Of a stretch of DNA of 64,000 nucleotides, positions 34,138 through 43,574 are shown piece after piece (position 1 is the stretch's first letter; each line of letters opens with the position of its first letter). The DNA is taken from positions 154,936 through 218,935 of the forward strand of contig JAUICJ010000002.1 in the NCBI GenBank assembly GCA_030427925.1, written 5' to 3'. A model generated the notes under the pieces. The model was not told the origin of the DNA. It saw nothing but the letters and a program-made list of their open reading frames with translations, and made no database searches. Both the position numbers and the translations under genes were made by a program. The DNA is from Bacteroidia bacterium (lineage in GTDB: Bacteria; Bacteroidota; Bacteroidia; Flavobacteriales_D; Sanyastnellaceae).

Positions 34138-34166
34138 AGCCACTCGGGATTCCGGGTGGCTTTTTT
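34138..34166 (+). terminator. Rho-independent terminator after rplI
   Basis: A 10-bp stem (AGCCACTCGG/CCGGGTGGCT, one T-G pair) with loop GATT at 34148-34151, followed by a T run (34161-34166). It closes the rpsF-rpsR-rplI transcript. Confidence 0.92.
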
Positions 34167-34172
34167 CATCCG

Positions 34173-34181
34173 TAAATTTGG
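34173..34181 (+). promoter_or_regulatory. Probable promoter -7 box of uvrB (TAAATTTGG)
   Basis: TAAATTTGG matches TAnnTTTG and lies 20 bases before ATG 34202, just past the rplI terminator. It overlaps one copy of the dispersed 9-mer (ATTTGGCCT, 34176-34184), so the two signals cannot be told apart by eye. Confidence 0.45.
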
Positions 34182-34201
34182 CCTGCCCAACCGCCCGCAC
34201 C

Positions 34202-36220
34202 ATGCGCTTCGAACTCCAGAGTGATTTTCAACCCACCGGCGACCAACCGAAGGCCATTGCCGAACTCGTGGAGGGCATCGAGCAGGGCACCCCGGCGCAA
34301 ACGTTGCTCGGAGTCACTGGCTCAGGCAAGACGTTCACCATCGCCAACGTCATTGAGCGAACGCAACGCCCAACGCTTATTTTGAGCCACAACAAGACGT
34401 TGGCCGCTCAGCTCTACAGCGAATTCAAGGAGTTCTTCCCGAACAACCTCGTGGAGTATTTCGTCAGCTACTACGACTACTACCAACCGGAAGCGTTCAT
34501 CGCAGCGACGAACACCTACATCGAAAAGGACCTCGCGATCAATGAGGAGATTGAAAAGCTGCGGCTGAGTACGACCAGCGCGTTGCTCAGCGGTCGGCGC
34601 GATGTCATCGTGGTGGCCAGCATCAGCTGCATTTACGGCATCGGCAATCCGGTGGAGTTCCACAAGACGGTCATTCCGCTGAAGGTCGGTCAAAGCATCC
34701 GGCGAGACGCCTTGTTGTACACGCTGACCGAAAGCCTGTACCACCGCACACGCGCGGAGTTCAAGCGCGGAACCTTTCGGGTGCAAGGCGACACCGTGGA
34801 CGTGTTCCTCGCGTACGCCGACCACGCGCTGCGGGTGGCGTTTTGGGGCGACGAAATCGAGGCGCTGTCCACCATCGACGTGGAAACGGGCCAAACCCTG
34901 CACACGTTTGACGAAATCGCCATCTACCCCGCGAACTTGTTCGTGTCGAGCAAGGAAAACACGAAGGACGCGGTTTGGGAAATCCAACAAGACCTGGAGC
35001 GCCAAACGAACTTCTTTCACGGCGCCGGGCGGCACATTGAAGGCAAGCGGCTGAAGGAGCGAACGGAGTACGACCTCGAGATGATCAAAGAAATCGGCTT
35101 CTGCAACGGCATCGAAAACTACTCCCGGTACTTTGACCGCCGGCAGCCGGGGGAGCGACCGTTTTGCCTGCTCGACTACTTCGCGAAGGACTTCCTGCTC
35201 GTTGTGGACGAGAGCCACGTGACGGTGCCGCAGATCGGAGCGATGTTTGGCGGGGACCGGTCGCGCAAGGAATCGCTGGTGGAATATGGCTTCCGGCTGC
35301 CTTCGGCATTGGACAATCGGCCGCTGAAGTTTGATGAGTTCAACGGGTTGCTGAACCAAACGGTGTTCGTCTCCGCCACCCCGGCAGACTACGAATTGGA
35401 GCAAAGCCAAGGGGTCATCGTGGAGCAAGTGATCCGGCCCACAGGCTTGCTCGATCCCCCCATCGAGGTGCGGCCGTGCGAGCACCAAGTGGACGACCTG
35501 GTGGGGGAAATCCGGAAAACGATTGCAGCGGACGAGCGGGTTTTGGTGACCACGTTGACCAAACGCATGGCGGAAGAACTGACGAAATACCTGGAACAGC
35601 TCAACATTCCGACGCGTTACATCCACAGCGATGTCAAAACCCTGGACCGCGTTGAAATCCTGCGGCAGTTGCGCGATGGGGCGTTCGACGTGCTGGTCGG
35701 CGTGAACCTGTTGCGGGAAGGGCTGGACCTGCCCGAGGTTTCGCTTGTGGCCATCATGGATGCGGACAAGGAGGGATTCCTCCGAAGCAACCGGTCGTTG
35801 ACCCAAACCGCGGGCCGGGCTGCCCGCAACGTCAACGGCCGCGTCATCATGTACGCGGACACCGTCACCGACAGCATGGCCCAAACCATCGAAGAAACCC
35901 AGCGCCGCCGTGCCAAACAAGAAGCCTACAATGCCGAACACGGGCTGGAACCGAAGCAAATCATCAAAAAACGGCGCACCTTGTTCGAGCAATCGGACCT
36001 CATCGACGACCGGCCGAAAAACTACGCGGCAGAGCCCGCCCCCCAATCCCTGACTGCGACCGATCCGGTCGTAGCGAGCATGACGAAGGCCCAACTCGAA
36101 AAGCTCGCCGCGTCCACGAAACGCGCCATGGAAAAAGCCGCCAAGGAAATGGAATTCATGGAAGCCGCTCGATTGCGCGACGAATTCTTCGCACTCAATG
36201 AACTCATTAAAACCCGCTGA
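34202..36220 (+). CDS. uvrB: Excinuclease ABC subunit B
   Basis: A 672-residue DNA-damage helicase of nucleotide excision repair, acting with UvrA and UvrC. Walker A is LLGVTGSGKTFTIANVIERT near residue 40, the beta-hairpin FVSYYDYYQPEAFI near 92, the DEAD-like motif VVDESHVTVPQIGAMFGGDR near 340, motif V/VI LREGLDLPEVSLVAIMDADK near 510, and a C-terminal UVR helical domain (LEKLAASTKRAMEKAAKE) that binds UvrC. ATG 34202 gives the usual N-terminus MRFELQSDFQPTGDQPKAI; the frame is open 36 codons earlier through the rplI terminator. Stop and next start share one base (TGATG). Confidence 0.97.
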   Translation: MRFELQSDFQPTGDQPKAIAELVEGIEQGTPAQTLLGVTGSGKTFTIANVIERTQRPTLILSHNKTLAAQLYSEFKEFFPNNLVEYFVSYYDYYQPEAFIAATNTYIEKDLAINEEIEKLRLSTTSALLSGRRDVIVVASISCIYGIGNPVEFHKTVIPLKVGQSIRRDALLYTLTESLYHRTRAEFKRGTFRVQGDTVDVFLAYADHALRVAFWGDEIEALSTIDVETGQTLHTFDEIAIYPANLFVSSKENTKDAVWEIQQDLERQTNFFHGAGRHIEGKRLKERTEYDLEMIKEIGFCNGIENYSRYFDRRQPGERPFCLLDYFAKDFLLVVDESHVTVPQIGAMFGGDRSRKESLVEYGFRLPSALDNRPLKFDEFNGLLNQTVFVSATPADYELEQSQGVIVEQVIRPTGLLDPPIEVRPCEHQVDDLVGEIRKTIAADERVLVTTLTKRMAEELTKYLEQLNIPTRYIHSDVKTLDRVEILRQLRDGAFDVLVGVNLLREGLDLPEVSLVAIMDADKEGFLRSNRSLTQTAGRAARNVNGRVIMYADTVTDSMAQTIEETQRRRAKQEAYNAEHGLEPKQIIKKRRTLFEQSDLIDDRPKNYAAEPAPQSLTATDPVVASMTKAQLEKLAASTKRAMEKAAKEMEFMEAARLRDEFFALNELIKTR

Positions 36221-36744
36221 TGCCCCCTTTAGGAGAACGGCTTGAACGCCCCGAAGATTACGCCGAATCGGCGGTGGCTCCCATCGTTGTGCTGCTCGAA
36301 GACATTCGTTCCGGCGTCAACGTCGGTTCGTTCTTTCGCACATCCGACGCCCTGCGCCTTGCGGGCCTCGCGCTGTGCGGCTACACAGCCCACCCCCCGC
36401 ACAAGGACATCCTGAAGACCGCCCTTGGGGCTTCCGACCACGTACCATGGCGTGCCTTTCAAGACGCTGCAGCAGCCATCGAAACGCTGCGCTCCGAAGG
36501 CTACCGCATCGCAGCGGTGGAACAAACCGCGGGCAGCGTGGACTTGGACACCTGGCATCCCGAGCCCGGTGAACGGTGGGCCATCGCCTTCGGAAATGAA
36601 GTGCGCGGGGTGCGACCGAGCACGTGCGACGCAGCGGACGTGGTGCTGGAATTGCCCCAATTCGGTGTGAAGCAAAGCCTGAACGTCAGCGTGTGCGGCG
36701 GCATCGTTTTGTGGCATGCCGTCCACCACATCGGAAGGCCTTAA
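36220..36744 (+). CDS. TrmH/SpoU-family RNA 2'-O-ribose methyltransferase
   Basis: A 174-residue SPOUT (alpha/beta knot) methyltransferase that uses SAM. Motif 1 is DIRSGVNVGSFFRTSDAL (the N-x-G-x-x-x-R block), motif 2 WAIAFGNEVRGV, and motif 3 FGVKQSLNVSVCGGIVLW, the trefoil-knot SAM site. Whether the target is tRNA or rRNA cannot be stated. It is coupled to uvrB by TGATG and its 3' end overlaps the convergent peptidase gene by 4 bases. Confidence 0.88.
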   Translation: MPPLGERLERPEDYAESAVAPIVVLLEDIRSGVNVGSFFRTSDALRLAGLALCGYTAHPPHKDILKTALGASDHVPWRAFQDAAAAIETLRSEGYRIAAVEQTAGSVDLDTWHPEPGERWAIAFGNEVRGVRPSTCDAADVVLELPQFGVKQSLNVSVCGGIVLWHAVHHIGRP

Positions 36745-38072
36745 TCCTCCACCAACCAACCGGTCACCGGAACGCCCAACCAGCGTTCCAGGGCTTTGAC
36801 CAGTTGCTTCTTCTCGCGATCGGACAAGTTCTTGATGCGCGCCGATCCATGGTGCTGACCCTCCATGAGGTAAACCAGTGCGTCGCGATCGGCCAAGTGC
36901 TCTGCCGTCAGGCCGGTGGCGCTCCACGTGTCATCGGCGCCGTTGATGACCACGAACTGGTCGGCGGATTCAGCCGCCCAATTCCAAACCTGCTGGGCTA
37001 GGACGCCGCCGTCGTAGCGCACCGGCTCGTCCTCGGGTGCAAAGATTGCCGAGGGATTCTCGGATCCCGCCAACGCGACAATCAAATCGCCAAACGGCGC
37101 CTTCTCATACCCGTAATACCCAAATTCCCGAGCGCATTGGTAGTAATGGGAAGCGAAGTCATCCATGCTTTCGTCCGAGAAAAAATCCATGCCACTCACC
37201 TCCAAGAAGTGGTCCATCACCTCATCGAATGGGGCCCCAGCATCCGGCAAGTCCTCGCACGATGCGCCCCATTGCCAAAACGAGAACGGATACTCCAACA
37301 CCGCGTACTCGAACGCCTCTTCGAAGGTCAAGTACTCGCCGAATTCAGACCCCTCGCCTTTGGCATACCACTTCAACCGAAGCAGGCTGGCCTCGCGCTC
37401 CTCCAGCAATCGCCGTTGCACCGCCTCGATGCCTGCCCGGCACGCATCATCGCCGTGCGAACGCAGGAAGTCGTAGATGCGCTCATCTTCCAACGAAAGG
37501 TTGACGGGGGCAACGTACGGAACACTGACCGCCACGTCATCGGGAAACAAGTAGCGGTAGAAAATCGTGGTTTGGCCGCCCTTGCTGATGCCCGATGCGA
37601 GCCACGGCCCCGTAAACCAGTCCTCGAACAAGGTGCGAATGCGATTCAAATCGGCCGCCGCTTGTTCGATGCCTAAAAATCCGTAGTCCACGTTCTCAGG
37701 CAGGCTCTCCCCATAATAGCGGTGCTCAACAATGAGTTGGTTCGCCCCAATGGCCGTAGTCAACTCCGCAGGGTACTGAAAGCCGCGGCTATAACCTTCT
37801 GTCACCATGACCGTTGGACGGCTTGGGTCCACTTGTGCAAGGTAGACCCGCTGCCGGAAGGTTTCGCCGTTGTTCGGGTTCTCATGATCCACGGGCTGCG
37901 TGATTTCCAAGGCATAGCACGCTTCGAAACCGTCCAATGTCGGGAGCACCTCGAACCGCACGCCCGGCAAATCGAACAAATAACCTTCCAACTCGGTCAC
38001 ATCGAGTTGCGCGAAGGCCGAATTGCCCCCAACCCAAAGGAGCGCCACGCTCCACATCCAGTGCTTCATCAT
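36741..38072 (-). CDS. Secreted S37-family (PS-10) prolyl tri/tetrapeptidyl aminopeptidase-like protein
   Basis: A 443-residue exported serine peptidase of the alpha/beta-hydrolase type. A signal peptide (MMKHWMWSVALLWVGGNSAF) is followed by ITQPVDHENPNNGETFRQRV and VTEGYSRG, then IVEHRYYGESLPENVDYGFL. The nucleophile elbow is SGISKGGQTTIFYRYLFPDD near residue 168. These segments are typical of peptidase S37, which removes tri- or tetrapeptides ending in proline. There is no T9SS sorting domain, so it is likely periplasmic. A TAAGTTGC box at 38092-38099 may be its promoter. Catalytic Asp and His were not assigned. Confidence 0.85.
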   Translation of the reverse strand: MMKHWMWSVALLWVGGNSAFAQLDVTELEGYLFDLPGVRFEVLPTLDGFEACYALEITQPVDHENPNNGETFRQRVYLAQVDPSRPTVMVTEGYSRGFQYPAELTTAIGANQLIVEHRYYGESLPENVDYGFLGIEQAAADLNRIRTLFEDWFTGPWLASGISKGGQTTIFYRYLFPDDVAVSVPYVAPVNLSLEDERIYDFLRSHGDDACRAGIEAVQRRLLEEREASLLRLKWYAKGEGSEFGEYLTFEEAFEYAVLEYPFSFWQWGASCEDLPDAGAPFDEVMDHFLEVSGMDFFSDESMDDFASHYYQCAREFGYYGYEKAPFGDLIVALAGSENPSAIFAPEDEPVRYDGGVLAQQVWNWAAESADQFVVINGADDTWSATGLTAEHLADRDALVYLMEGQHHGSARIKNLSDREKKQLVKALERWLGVPVTGWLVED

Positions 38073-38109
38073 CGTCGATTCGTTTGAAGGCGCAACTTAG
38101 CGCAAGGAC

Positions 38110-38142
38110 AAAAAAAAGTCCCTGCTTCGGCAGGGACTTTTT
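38110..38142 (-). terminator. Rho-independent terminator with UUCG loop, potentially bidirectional
   Basis: GTCCCTGC (38118-38125), loop TTCG, GCAGGGAC (38130-38137), with eight A before and five T after. On the minus strand it ends the TPR lipoprotein transcript that stops at 38166. Confidence 0.93.
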
Positions 38143-38165
38143 GAAAATTCAATTCGGTAAGGGCC

Positions 38166-39878
38166 TCAGAAACCCAATTGCTCGCGGAAGTCACGGAATT
38201 CCAAATCCCGCTCCGCTTTGGCTCGCAACGAACCGTCCTTCGAAAGGGCTTCCGTCAGGTGCGTCTTCACACCCGCTCCGTCGTTCAGTCGAGCACACGC
38301 AATCGCCATGACGTAGCTAGCAACAGCACTGTCGTCCTCGGCATTCTCGAGCACTGTCTTCGCCCCTGCGGCATCGCCGTTCAGGAGTTTAGCAAGCGCC
38401 ACGTTCACCGTGTTCTCCCGGCCCATGTTGCTGAGCGCTGAACCGTAATCGCCTTTTTGGATGAGGATGATGCCTTTGTTGAAGTTCACTTCCGCGCCTG
38501 CGCCAGCCGCCTCGTTCAAGAGGGCCATCGCGCCGTCGATGTCGCCCTCCAACCGCTTGATGGCGCCGAGGTTGTTCAAAACCGCCTTGTTGCGCTCAAT
38601 GGCCAACGCTGCATTGAACTGCTCCTTCGCTTGGTTCATGCGCCCCATCTCCATGAGGCACCAGCCGGCGTTGTTGAATCCGCGGAAGTCATCGCTGTGG
38701 ACGCGCGAGGCGTTTTGGTAGACGACCAACTTATCGTTCAATTCTTCAAACAACGTCGCTGCGAAGAGCAACTCCTCCACCGTCAAGATGTCCGGATTCG
38801 ACATGCACAAGTCCATGAGCTCCTCGTCGGTGTAGCCCTCCACATCGTAGCTCACCACCAAGCGCGAACGACGCAGTTCCGGGAGGATCGTGTCTTCGAT
38901 TTCTTTGTACGTCTTCGCAATGTTGCGGATTTCTTCTTCCCGCTTGTTCTTGTCCGTGTACATGCTCAGCACGCGCAAGATCAAGTCCTTGTCCGCAATG
39001 GAAGACGCGCTCACCAATGACTTGAAGCCATCCCAGTCCTCGCCTTTCGGCACCAACTGGAAGAAGCCGTCCACCAATTCCGTCTTGCGGCGCGTGACTT
39101 CCCGCGTCCACGCTTCAGAAGCCGATTCCGCACGCTCGGAAGCGAGGTTTTCATTCAAAGAAATCTCGCCTTCTGGCGAAGCGTAGGCTTCGATGCGGCA
39201 CCCCGTCAGCGTCACGCTATCGGCCGCCAACGACAACTCCAACAAGTCGAGCAAAGATTTCCAATCTTCGTCACGCAACTCCGTCGAACGCACGTTCGAC
39301 CGGTTGACCGTGTAATTGATGACCGCTTCTTGCTCAAACGACAGCACGCGCTCGAAGGCATCGGGAACCAAGATGAACCGGTCCTCGGGCTGCACCCAAC
39401 GCGGCGTGGTAATGACCCCTGAACCGATGACGTACGGATCGAAGGTCGCCTCTTTCGAGCCCTTGCTTCCGGTGATGGAAACAGCTAACGTACCGGCGTC
39501 TTCCATCGCCTCTTCGAAGGGGATTTCTGCTGTGTACGTGAACGACTTCCCATTTTCGAACGGCACCACCGTGAAGTTGCCCGCAGCATCTTCACCTTGG
39601 AACCCTTGCGGCTCAAACGAAGCCGAACCGCCCTCCCAGGTCAGGATGGGCGTGGCCTCCATTTTTACTTTTTTGGCAAAGTACTTCGGCGGAAACTTGC
39701 CCGTGACCGTCAACTCCACCACGTCGCCGCGGAGGATAAGCGGTTCGGGAGACGCCTCCAATCCGAGGGCCTCGATTTCTTTTTCCATGCTCCCCAATCC
39801 CGCGCAACCACTGAGGATGACGAGGGATGCGGCTCCCCAGAGAAGGGACTTGCGGTAAGACTTGAAAGTAGCGTTCAT
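38166..39878 (-). CDS. TPR-containing lipoprotein with OmpA-like segment
   Basis: A 570-residue lipoprotein: MNATFKSYRKSLLWGAASLV leads to the lipobox VILSGC near residue 24. Residues 40-200 are beta-rich. Residues about 205-300 contain DSVTLTGCRIEAYASPEGEI and SLNENLASERAESASEAW, recalling the OmpA peptidoglycan-binding motif. Residues about 380-560 are TPR helices (GFNNAGWCLMEMGRMNQAKE, AVLNNLGAIKRLEGDIDGAM). Such proteins are common in Bacteroidota and probably sit in the outer membrane facing peptidoglycan; the exact role is unknown. It has its own TAGTTTTGC promoter and UUCG terminator, so it is monocistronic. Confidence 0.85.
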   Translation of the reverse strand: MNATFKSYRKSLLWGAASLVILSGCAGLGSMEKEIEALGLEASPEPLILRGDVVELTVTGKFPPKYFAKKVKMEATPILTWEGGSASFEPQGFQGEDAAGNFTVVPFENGKSFTYTAEIPFEEAMEDAGTLAVSITGSKGSKEATFDPYVIGSGVITTPRWVQPEDRFILVPDAFERVLSFEQEAVINYTVNRSNVRSTELRDEDWKSLLDLLELSLAADSVTLTGCRIEAYASPEGEISLNENLASERAESASEAWTREVTRRKTELVDGFFQLVPKGEDWDGFKSLVSASSIADKDLILRVLSMYTDKNKREEEIRNIAKTYKEIEDTILPELRRSRLVVSYDVEGYTDEELMDLCMSNPDILTVEELLFAATLFEELNDKLVVYQNASRVHSDDFRGFNNAGWCLMEMGRMNQAKEQFNAALAIERNKAVLNNLGAIKRLEGDIDGAMALLNEAAGAGAEVNFNKGIILIQKGDYGSALSNMGRENTVNVALAKLLNGDAAGAKTVLENAEDDSAVASYVMAIACARLNDGAGVKTHLTEALSKDGSLRAKAERDLEFRDFREQLGF

Positions 39879-39905
39879 GCTTTCGTGGGAAAGGTCAAAT
39901 TTGGT

Positions 39906-39914
39906 GCAAAACTA
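39906..39914 (-). promoter_or_regulatory. Promoter -7 box of the TPR lipoprotein gene (TAGTTTTGC)
   Basis: The minus strand reads TAGTTTTGC, matching TAnnTTTG, 27 bases before ATG 39878 and in the 51-bp gap after accA. Confidence 0.55.
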
Positions 39915-39929
39915 ATCAATTGAACTCAC

Positions 39930-40886
39930 CTATGCGCTATGGACCACGCCCATTGACGAGAACTTCTTGATTCGCGCGTCAATGCGCTTCGCTGGGTCCA
40001 TTGGCATCAACTTGCTCAGTTGCTCTTGAATGGTCGCTTTGACGGTCGCGTAAATCGCCTCCCGGTTTGCGTGCGCTCCCCCAAGTGGTTCGGGAATGAT
40101 GCCGTCGATGAGTTTGAGCTCGAGCATGTTTTCTCCTGTCAAGTGCAACGCTTCGGCTGCCTCCTTTTTGTGGTCCCAATTCCGCCACAAAATGGACGAG
40201 CAGCTCTCGGGGCTGATGACCGAGTACCACGTGTTCTCCAGCATCAAAACCCGGTCGCCGATTCCGATGCCCAATGCCCCTCCGGAAGCGCCCTCACCGA
40301 TGATGATGCAAATGACCGGCACCTTCAGTTGGCACATTTCGATCAGGTTGCGCGCAATCGCCTCACCTTGACCACGCTCCTCCGCTTCGAGTCCTGGAAA
40401 CGCCCCGGGGGTGTCGATGAGCGTAACGATGGGGCGATTGAACTTTTCCGCAAGTTTCATGAGGCGCAGGGCCTTGCGGTAGCCTTCGGGATTCGCCATG
40501 CCAAAGTTCCGGTACTGGCGCATTTTCGTATTGACGCCCTTTTGTTGGCCAATGAACATCACGGCCTGGTCGTCCACGAAGCCCCAACCGCCGACCATCG
40601 CCTTGTCGTCCTTCACCGTGCGGTCGCCGTGCAGTTCTTCAAAGCGCCCGCCTGTAATGGCCTCGATGTAGCTCAACGTGTAGGGGCGATCGGGATGCCG
40701 GCTGACTTGTACACGCTGCCACGGCGTCAATTCGCTGTAAATCTTCTTCGTGACCTCTGCGATCTTGCCCTCCAGATCCGCTACCGTCGAATGCATGTCC
40801 ACGTCGCTCTGGTCCTGCAGTTCCTGCGCTTTCTGCAATTGTTCGCGCAGCTGCTTGATGGGTTCTTCGAATTCCAAGTAATTCAT
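39930..40886 (-). CDS. accA: Acetyl-CoA carboxylase carboxyltransferase subunit alpha
   Basis: A 318-residue subunit that, with AccD, moves CO2 from biotin-AccB to acetyl-CoA for fatty-acid synthesis. Family blocks are [58 protein letters not shown], and [20 protein letters not shown] (oxyanion glycine loops). The length matches E. coli AccA (319). ATG 40886 starts [16 protein letters not shown]; the frame is open far upstream but overlaps rdgB and menE and is not protein-like. It follows rdgB after 65 bases, so it may share the men transcript or have its own promoter. accD is not in the window. Confidence 0.96.
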   Translation of the reverse strand: MNYLEFEEPIKQLREQLQKAQELQDQSDVDMHSTVADLEGKIAEVTKKIYSELTPWQRVQVSRHPDRPYTLSYIEAITGGRFEELHGDRTVKDDKAMVGGWGFVDDQAVMFIGQQKGVNTKMRQYRNFGMANPEGYRKALRLMKLAEKFNRPIVTLIDTPGAFPGLEAEERGQGEAIARNLIEMCQLKVPVICIIIGEGASGGALGIGIGDRVLMLENTWYSVISPESCSSILWRNWDHKKEAAEALHLTGENMLELKLIDGIIPEPLGGAHANREAIYATVKATIQEQLSKLMPMDPAKRIDARIKKFSSMGVVHSA

Positions 40887-40951
40887 GGCCGAAAAGGTTT
40901 GAAGGGCCAAATATCCGAACAACCACGCGGAAACAGCAACCCGCGAGGGGG

Positions 40952-41551
40952 TTATTCCGCGGCTTCGTGCAGCAGGGCCACCATTTGGCGCACCGCACGC
41001 CCCCGGTGGCTGATGGCGTTCTTCTCGTCGGTGGTCATTTCGGCAAAGCTCCGGTCGTGGCCATCCGGGCGAAAAATCGGGTCGTAGCCGAAACCTTGCA
41101 CCCCCGATCGCGCCTCCAGGATGGCGCCCGCGCAGACGCCTTCGATGAGGCGTTCCTCGCCGGAGCGGATGAGGCAAATGGCGGTGCGGAACTGGGCGCT
41201 CCGGTCGTGGGCACCGCTGAGGTCGGCGAGGAGCCGATCCATGTTGGCTTCGGAGTCCTTGCCGGGTCCTGCGTAGCGGGCGCTGAGGACGCCCGGGGCG
41301 CCGTTCAAAGCCCGGACTTCGAGGCCCGTGTCGTCCGCGAAGCAGTCGAGGCCGTAATGCTCCACCACGTGGCGCGCTTTGATGCGGGCGTTGCCTTCGA
41401 GCGTAGGCGCGTCTTCGACGATGTCCTCGTGGCAGCCGATGTCGGTCAGCGATTTCACGTGGTAGGCATCGCCGAGGAGGGCTTGCACTTCCGCGACCTT
41501 GTGGGCGTTGTGCGTGGCGAAAACTAAGGTTGGGCGCGCGGTCTGATCCAT
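40952..41551 (-). CDS. rdgB: Non-canonical purine NTP pyrophosphatase (RdgB/HAM1)
   Basis: A 199-residue enzyme that hydrolyses (d)ITP and XTP to keep them out of DNA and RNA. It begins after MDQTARP with [20 protein letters not shown], the S/T-x-N-x-x-K family signature; other blocks are [25 protein letters not shown] and [23 protein letters not shown] 41551 lies inside the 3' end of menE (28-base overlap), a strong sign that it is transcribed with the men genes, although its job is unrelated to quinone synthesis. Confidence 0.95.
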   Translation of the reverse strand: MDQTARPTLVFATHNAHKVAEVQALLGDAYHVKSLTDIGCHEDIVEDAPTLEGNARIKARHVVEHYGLDCFADDTGLEVRALNGAPGVLSARYAGPGKDSEANMDRLLADLSGAHDRSAQFRTAICLIRSGEERLIEGVCAGAILEARSGVQGFGYDPIFRPDGHDRSFAEMTTDEKNAISHRGRAVRQMVALLHEAAE

Positions 41552-42534
41552 TTTCCGGATGGGGTTTGGTCCAAATTTCGGAACTCCACCCTTCTCGGCG
41601 CCCGATTCCGCGGCAAAATCGCAACGAGCGCCGCCCGGATCGCCTCCGCCTCCTCCGGCGAGCCCTCCCCGTGCACCGCCAGCACCACCTGTTGGCCCAA
41701 CTCGGGATGCGGCTCGCCAAACGCCCGGCACGGCCGCTGCACCACCTCCGCCGCCGCGGCCTCCACCTCCTCCGGATGCACCTTCAGCCCGCCCGAATTG
41801 ATGACATCGTCCGCCCGGCCCTTCCACACGAACCGATCCGGCGCCTCCACCTCCACCACGTCCCGCGTCACCAACGCCCCCGCGAACAAATGCGGCGCGC
41901 GCACCACCAGACACCCCTCCCCGTCCGCCTCCACCGTCACCCCCCGAACCGCCCTGAACGCGCGCTCCGCCGGCCCCGGCCGCAACCGCCGCAACGCCAC
42001 GTGACTCACCGTTTCCGTCATCCCAAACGATTCCCACACCTCACGCCCCGCCCATTCCCCCTCCCCAGCCGCCGCCCCCCCCAGCAACACCTTCCCCACC
42101 CCAGCAATCCCCGCCCCACTCGCCCGCGCCTGCAACGGCGTCAACGCCAAAAACTCCGTCCCCTCCGGCGCCACCACCTCCACCCTCGGCTCACTCGCCC
42201 ACAACGTCCACCCCCCTTCGATCGCCCGCACCAGCATCATGAACCCGCCCACGAACTCAACCGGCATCACCAGCCCCGCCACCGTCCCCTCCCCCAAACC
42301 CAGCGCCTCCGCCGTCCGCTCAGCACTTGCCCGCATCGCCTCCTTGCCATGCACCACAGGCCGCGGCCGTCCCGTCGACCCCGAAGTCCGCAGCTCCACC
42401 GTCGCCGCCTCCGAAAACCACGTTTCCACGGCCCGCCCGATCGCCTGCGCCCACGCCGCCCCCGGCAAATCCGCCGCCCGCAACGCAGCCGTCAACGGCC
42501 ACTCCCGCCCCCCGATGACCAGCCGCCCGCTCAT
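41524..42534 (-). CDS. menE: O-succinylbenzoate-CoA ligase
   Basis: A 336-residue AMP-forming ligase that joins CoA to o-succinylbenzoate. The P-loop is [20 protein letters not shown] near residue 53; other adenylation blocks are [37 protein letters not shown] (A8-like hinge) and the catalytic Lys region [18 protein letters not shown]. It is shorter than E. coli MenE (451) mainly in the N-terminal part. Assignment as MenE rests on the menC neighbour as well as the fold. ATG 42534 overlaps the menC stop by ATGA. Confidence 0.92.
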   Translation of the reverse strand: MSGRLVIGGREWPLTAALRAADLPGAAWAQAIGRAVETWFSEAATVELRTSGSTGRPRPVVHGKEAMRASAERTAEALGLGEGTVAGLVMPVEFVGGFMMLVRAIEGGWTLWASEPRVEVVAPEGTEFLALTPLQARASGAGIAGVGKVLLGGAAAGEGEWAGREVWESFGMTETVSHVALRRLRPGPAERAFRAVRGVTVEADGEGCLVVRAPHLFAGALVTRDVVEVEAPDRFVWKGRADDVINSGGLKVHPEEVEAAAAEVVQRPCRAFGEPHPELGQQVVLAVHGEGSPEEAEAIRAALVAILPRNRAPRRVEFRNLDQTPSGKWIRPRAQP

Positions 42535-43574
42535 CCCCAACTCCCCCGTCCAGCCCAAAGTTCCCCCCGCTCTACGGCCAACGGCGCCGGCACGTTGTTC
42601 GAAAACAGCCCCCCCGTCCCCAACCCTTGCGGCAACAACTCCTCAGAACTCCCCGCATCCGCCGTCCACTGCGCAATGGCGTTCAACCCCACGTTCGATT
42701 CCAACGCCGACGTCGCCCACCAGCCCGCTCCCACTTCCGCCGCCAAGTCGATCCAGTGATTCGCCTCCTTCAACCCGCCCACCAAGCTCGGCTTCAACAC
42801 CACGAACGCCGGCTTCACCAAGCCCAACATCCCGCGCCGAAATTCCGTCGTGTTCAACCCGATGAGCTCCTCGTCGAGGGCGATGGGCAGCGGGCTCGCG
42901 GCCACGAGTTCCGACAGTTCCTTCCAGTTCCCGGGCTTCAGGGGCTGCTCGATGCTGTGGAGCCCGAATTCGGCGAGCGCCTCGCACTTCTTCAAGGCCG
43001 TCCAACCGGGTTCGGGCCGGCTGAAAGCGCCGTTCGCGTCCACCCGCAACACGGCGTCTGGCGCGCGGTGCCGGATGGCGCGCACGAGTTCGAGTTCCTC
43101 CTCGAACGGCATCGTGCCCACCTTCCATTTGAGGGTGGTGAAGCCGCGCCCGAGCAACGACTCGGCTTGGGCCAGCATCGCTTCTGCCGTGTCCATCCAG
43201 ATCAGGCCGTTGATGGGCAAACCGGCTTCCCCGCGGGTGAAGGGCGTGTCGAACAGGACGCGCTCGCCCGGAGTCAGCAGGTCGATGAGCGCCGTTTCCA
43301 CCGCGAAGCGCACCGCGGGCTGGGAGTCCGGAATCGCATCGGGATCGAGGACTCCCGAGGCCGCCACCGCTTGGAGGGCACGGGCAGCGCGCAGGGGGTG
43401 CTCCGGGCTGAGTCCCGGGATGAGCGAACACTCGCCACGCCCGATGCGCCCATCTGGATGCCGCGCTTCGATGAACCAGGTCGGCTTTTCCGTCAGCGTA
43501 TCGCGTGAGGTCCGCGCCGGCACGTTGAATTTCAAGGGATGATCAACGATTTGGATTTCAAGTCCTTGCATCAT
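42531..43574 (-). CDS. menC: o-Succinylbenzoate synthase
   Basis: A 347-residue enolase-superfamily enzyme that dehydrates SHCHC to o-succinylbenzoate. The TIM-barrel carries the catalytic Lys pair in TTLKWKVGTMPFEEELELVR and FVVLKPSLVGGLKEA, and the metal ligands Asp/Glu/Asp in VLRVDANGAFSRPE, HSIEQPLKPGNW and PIALDEELIG. ATG 43574 overlaps the menA stop by ATGA; a second ATG follows directly (43571). Coupled to menE on the other side by another ATGA. Confidence 0.95.
   Translation of the reverse strand: MMQGLEIQIVDHPLKFNVPARTSRDTLTEKPTWFIEARHPDGRIGRGECSLIPGLSPEHPLRAARALQAVAASGVLDPDAIPDSQPAVRFAVETALIDLLTPGERVLFDTPFTRGEAGLPINGLIWMDTAEAMLAQAESLLGRGFTTLKWKVGTMPFEEELELVRAIRHRAPDAVLRVDANGAFSRPEPGWTALKKCEALAEFGLHSIEQPLKPGNWKELSELVAASPLPIALDEELIGLNTTEFRRGMLGLVKPAFVVLKPSLVGGLKEANHWIDLAAEVGAGWWATSALESNVGLNAIAQWTADAGSSEELLPQGLGTGGLFSNNVPAPLAVERGELWAGRGSWG

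Noticed and set aside
39930..41720. An accA gene fused to a long N-terminal domain
   Set aside because: The frame is open upstream of ATG 40886 but overlaps rdgB and menE in another frame and gives an Arg-rich, non-conserved sequence. AccA is complete from 40886.
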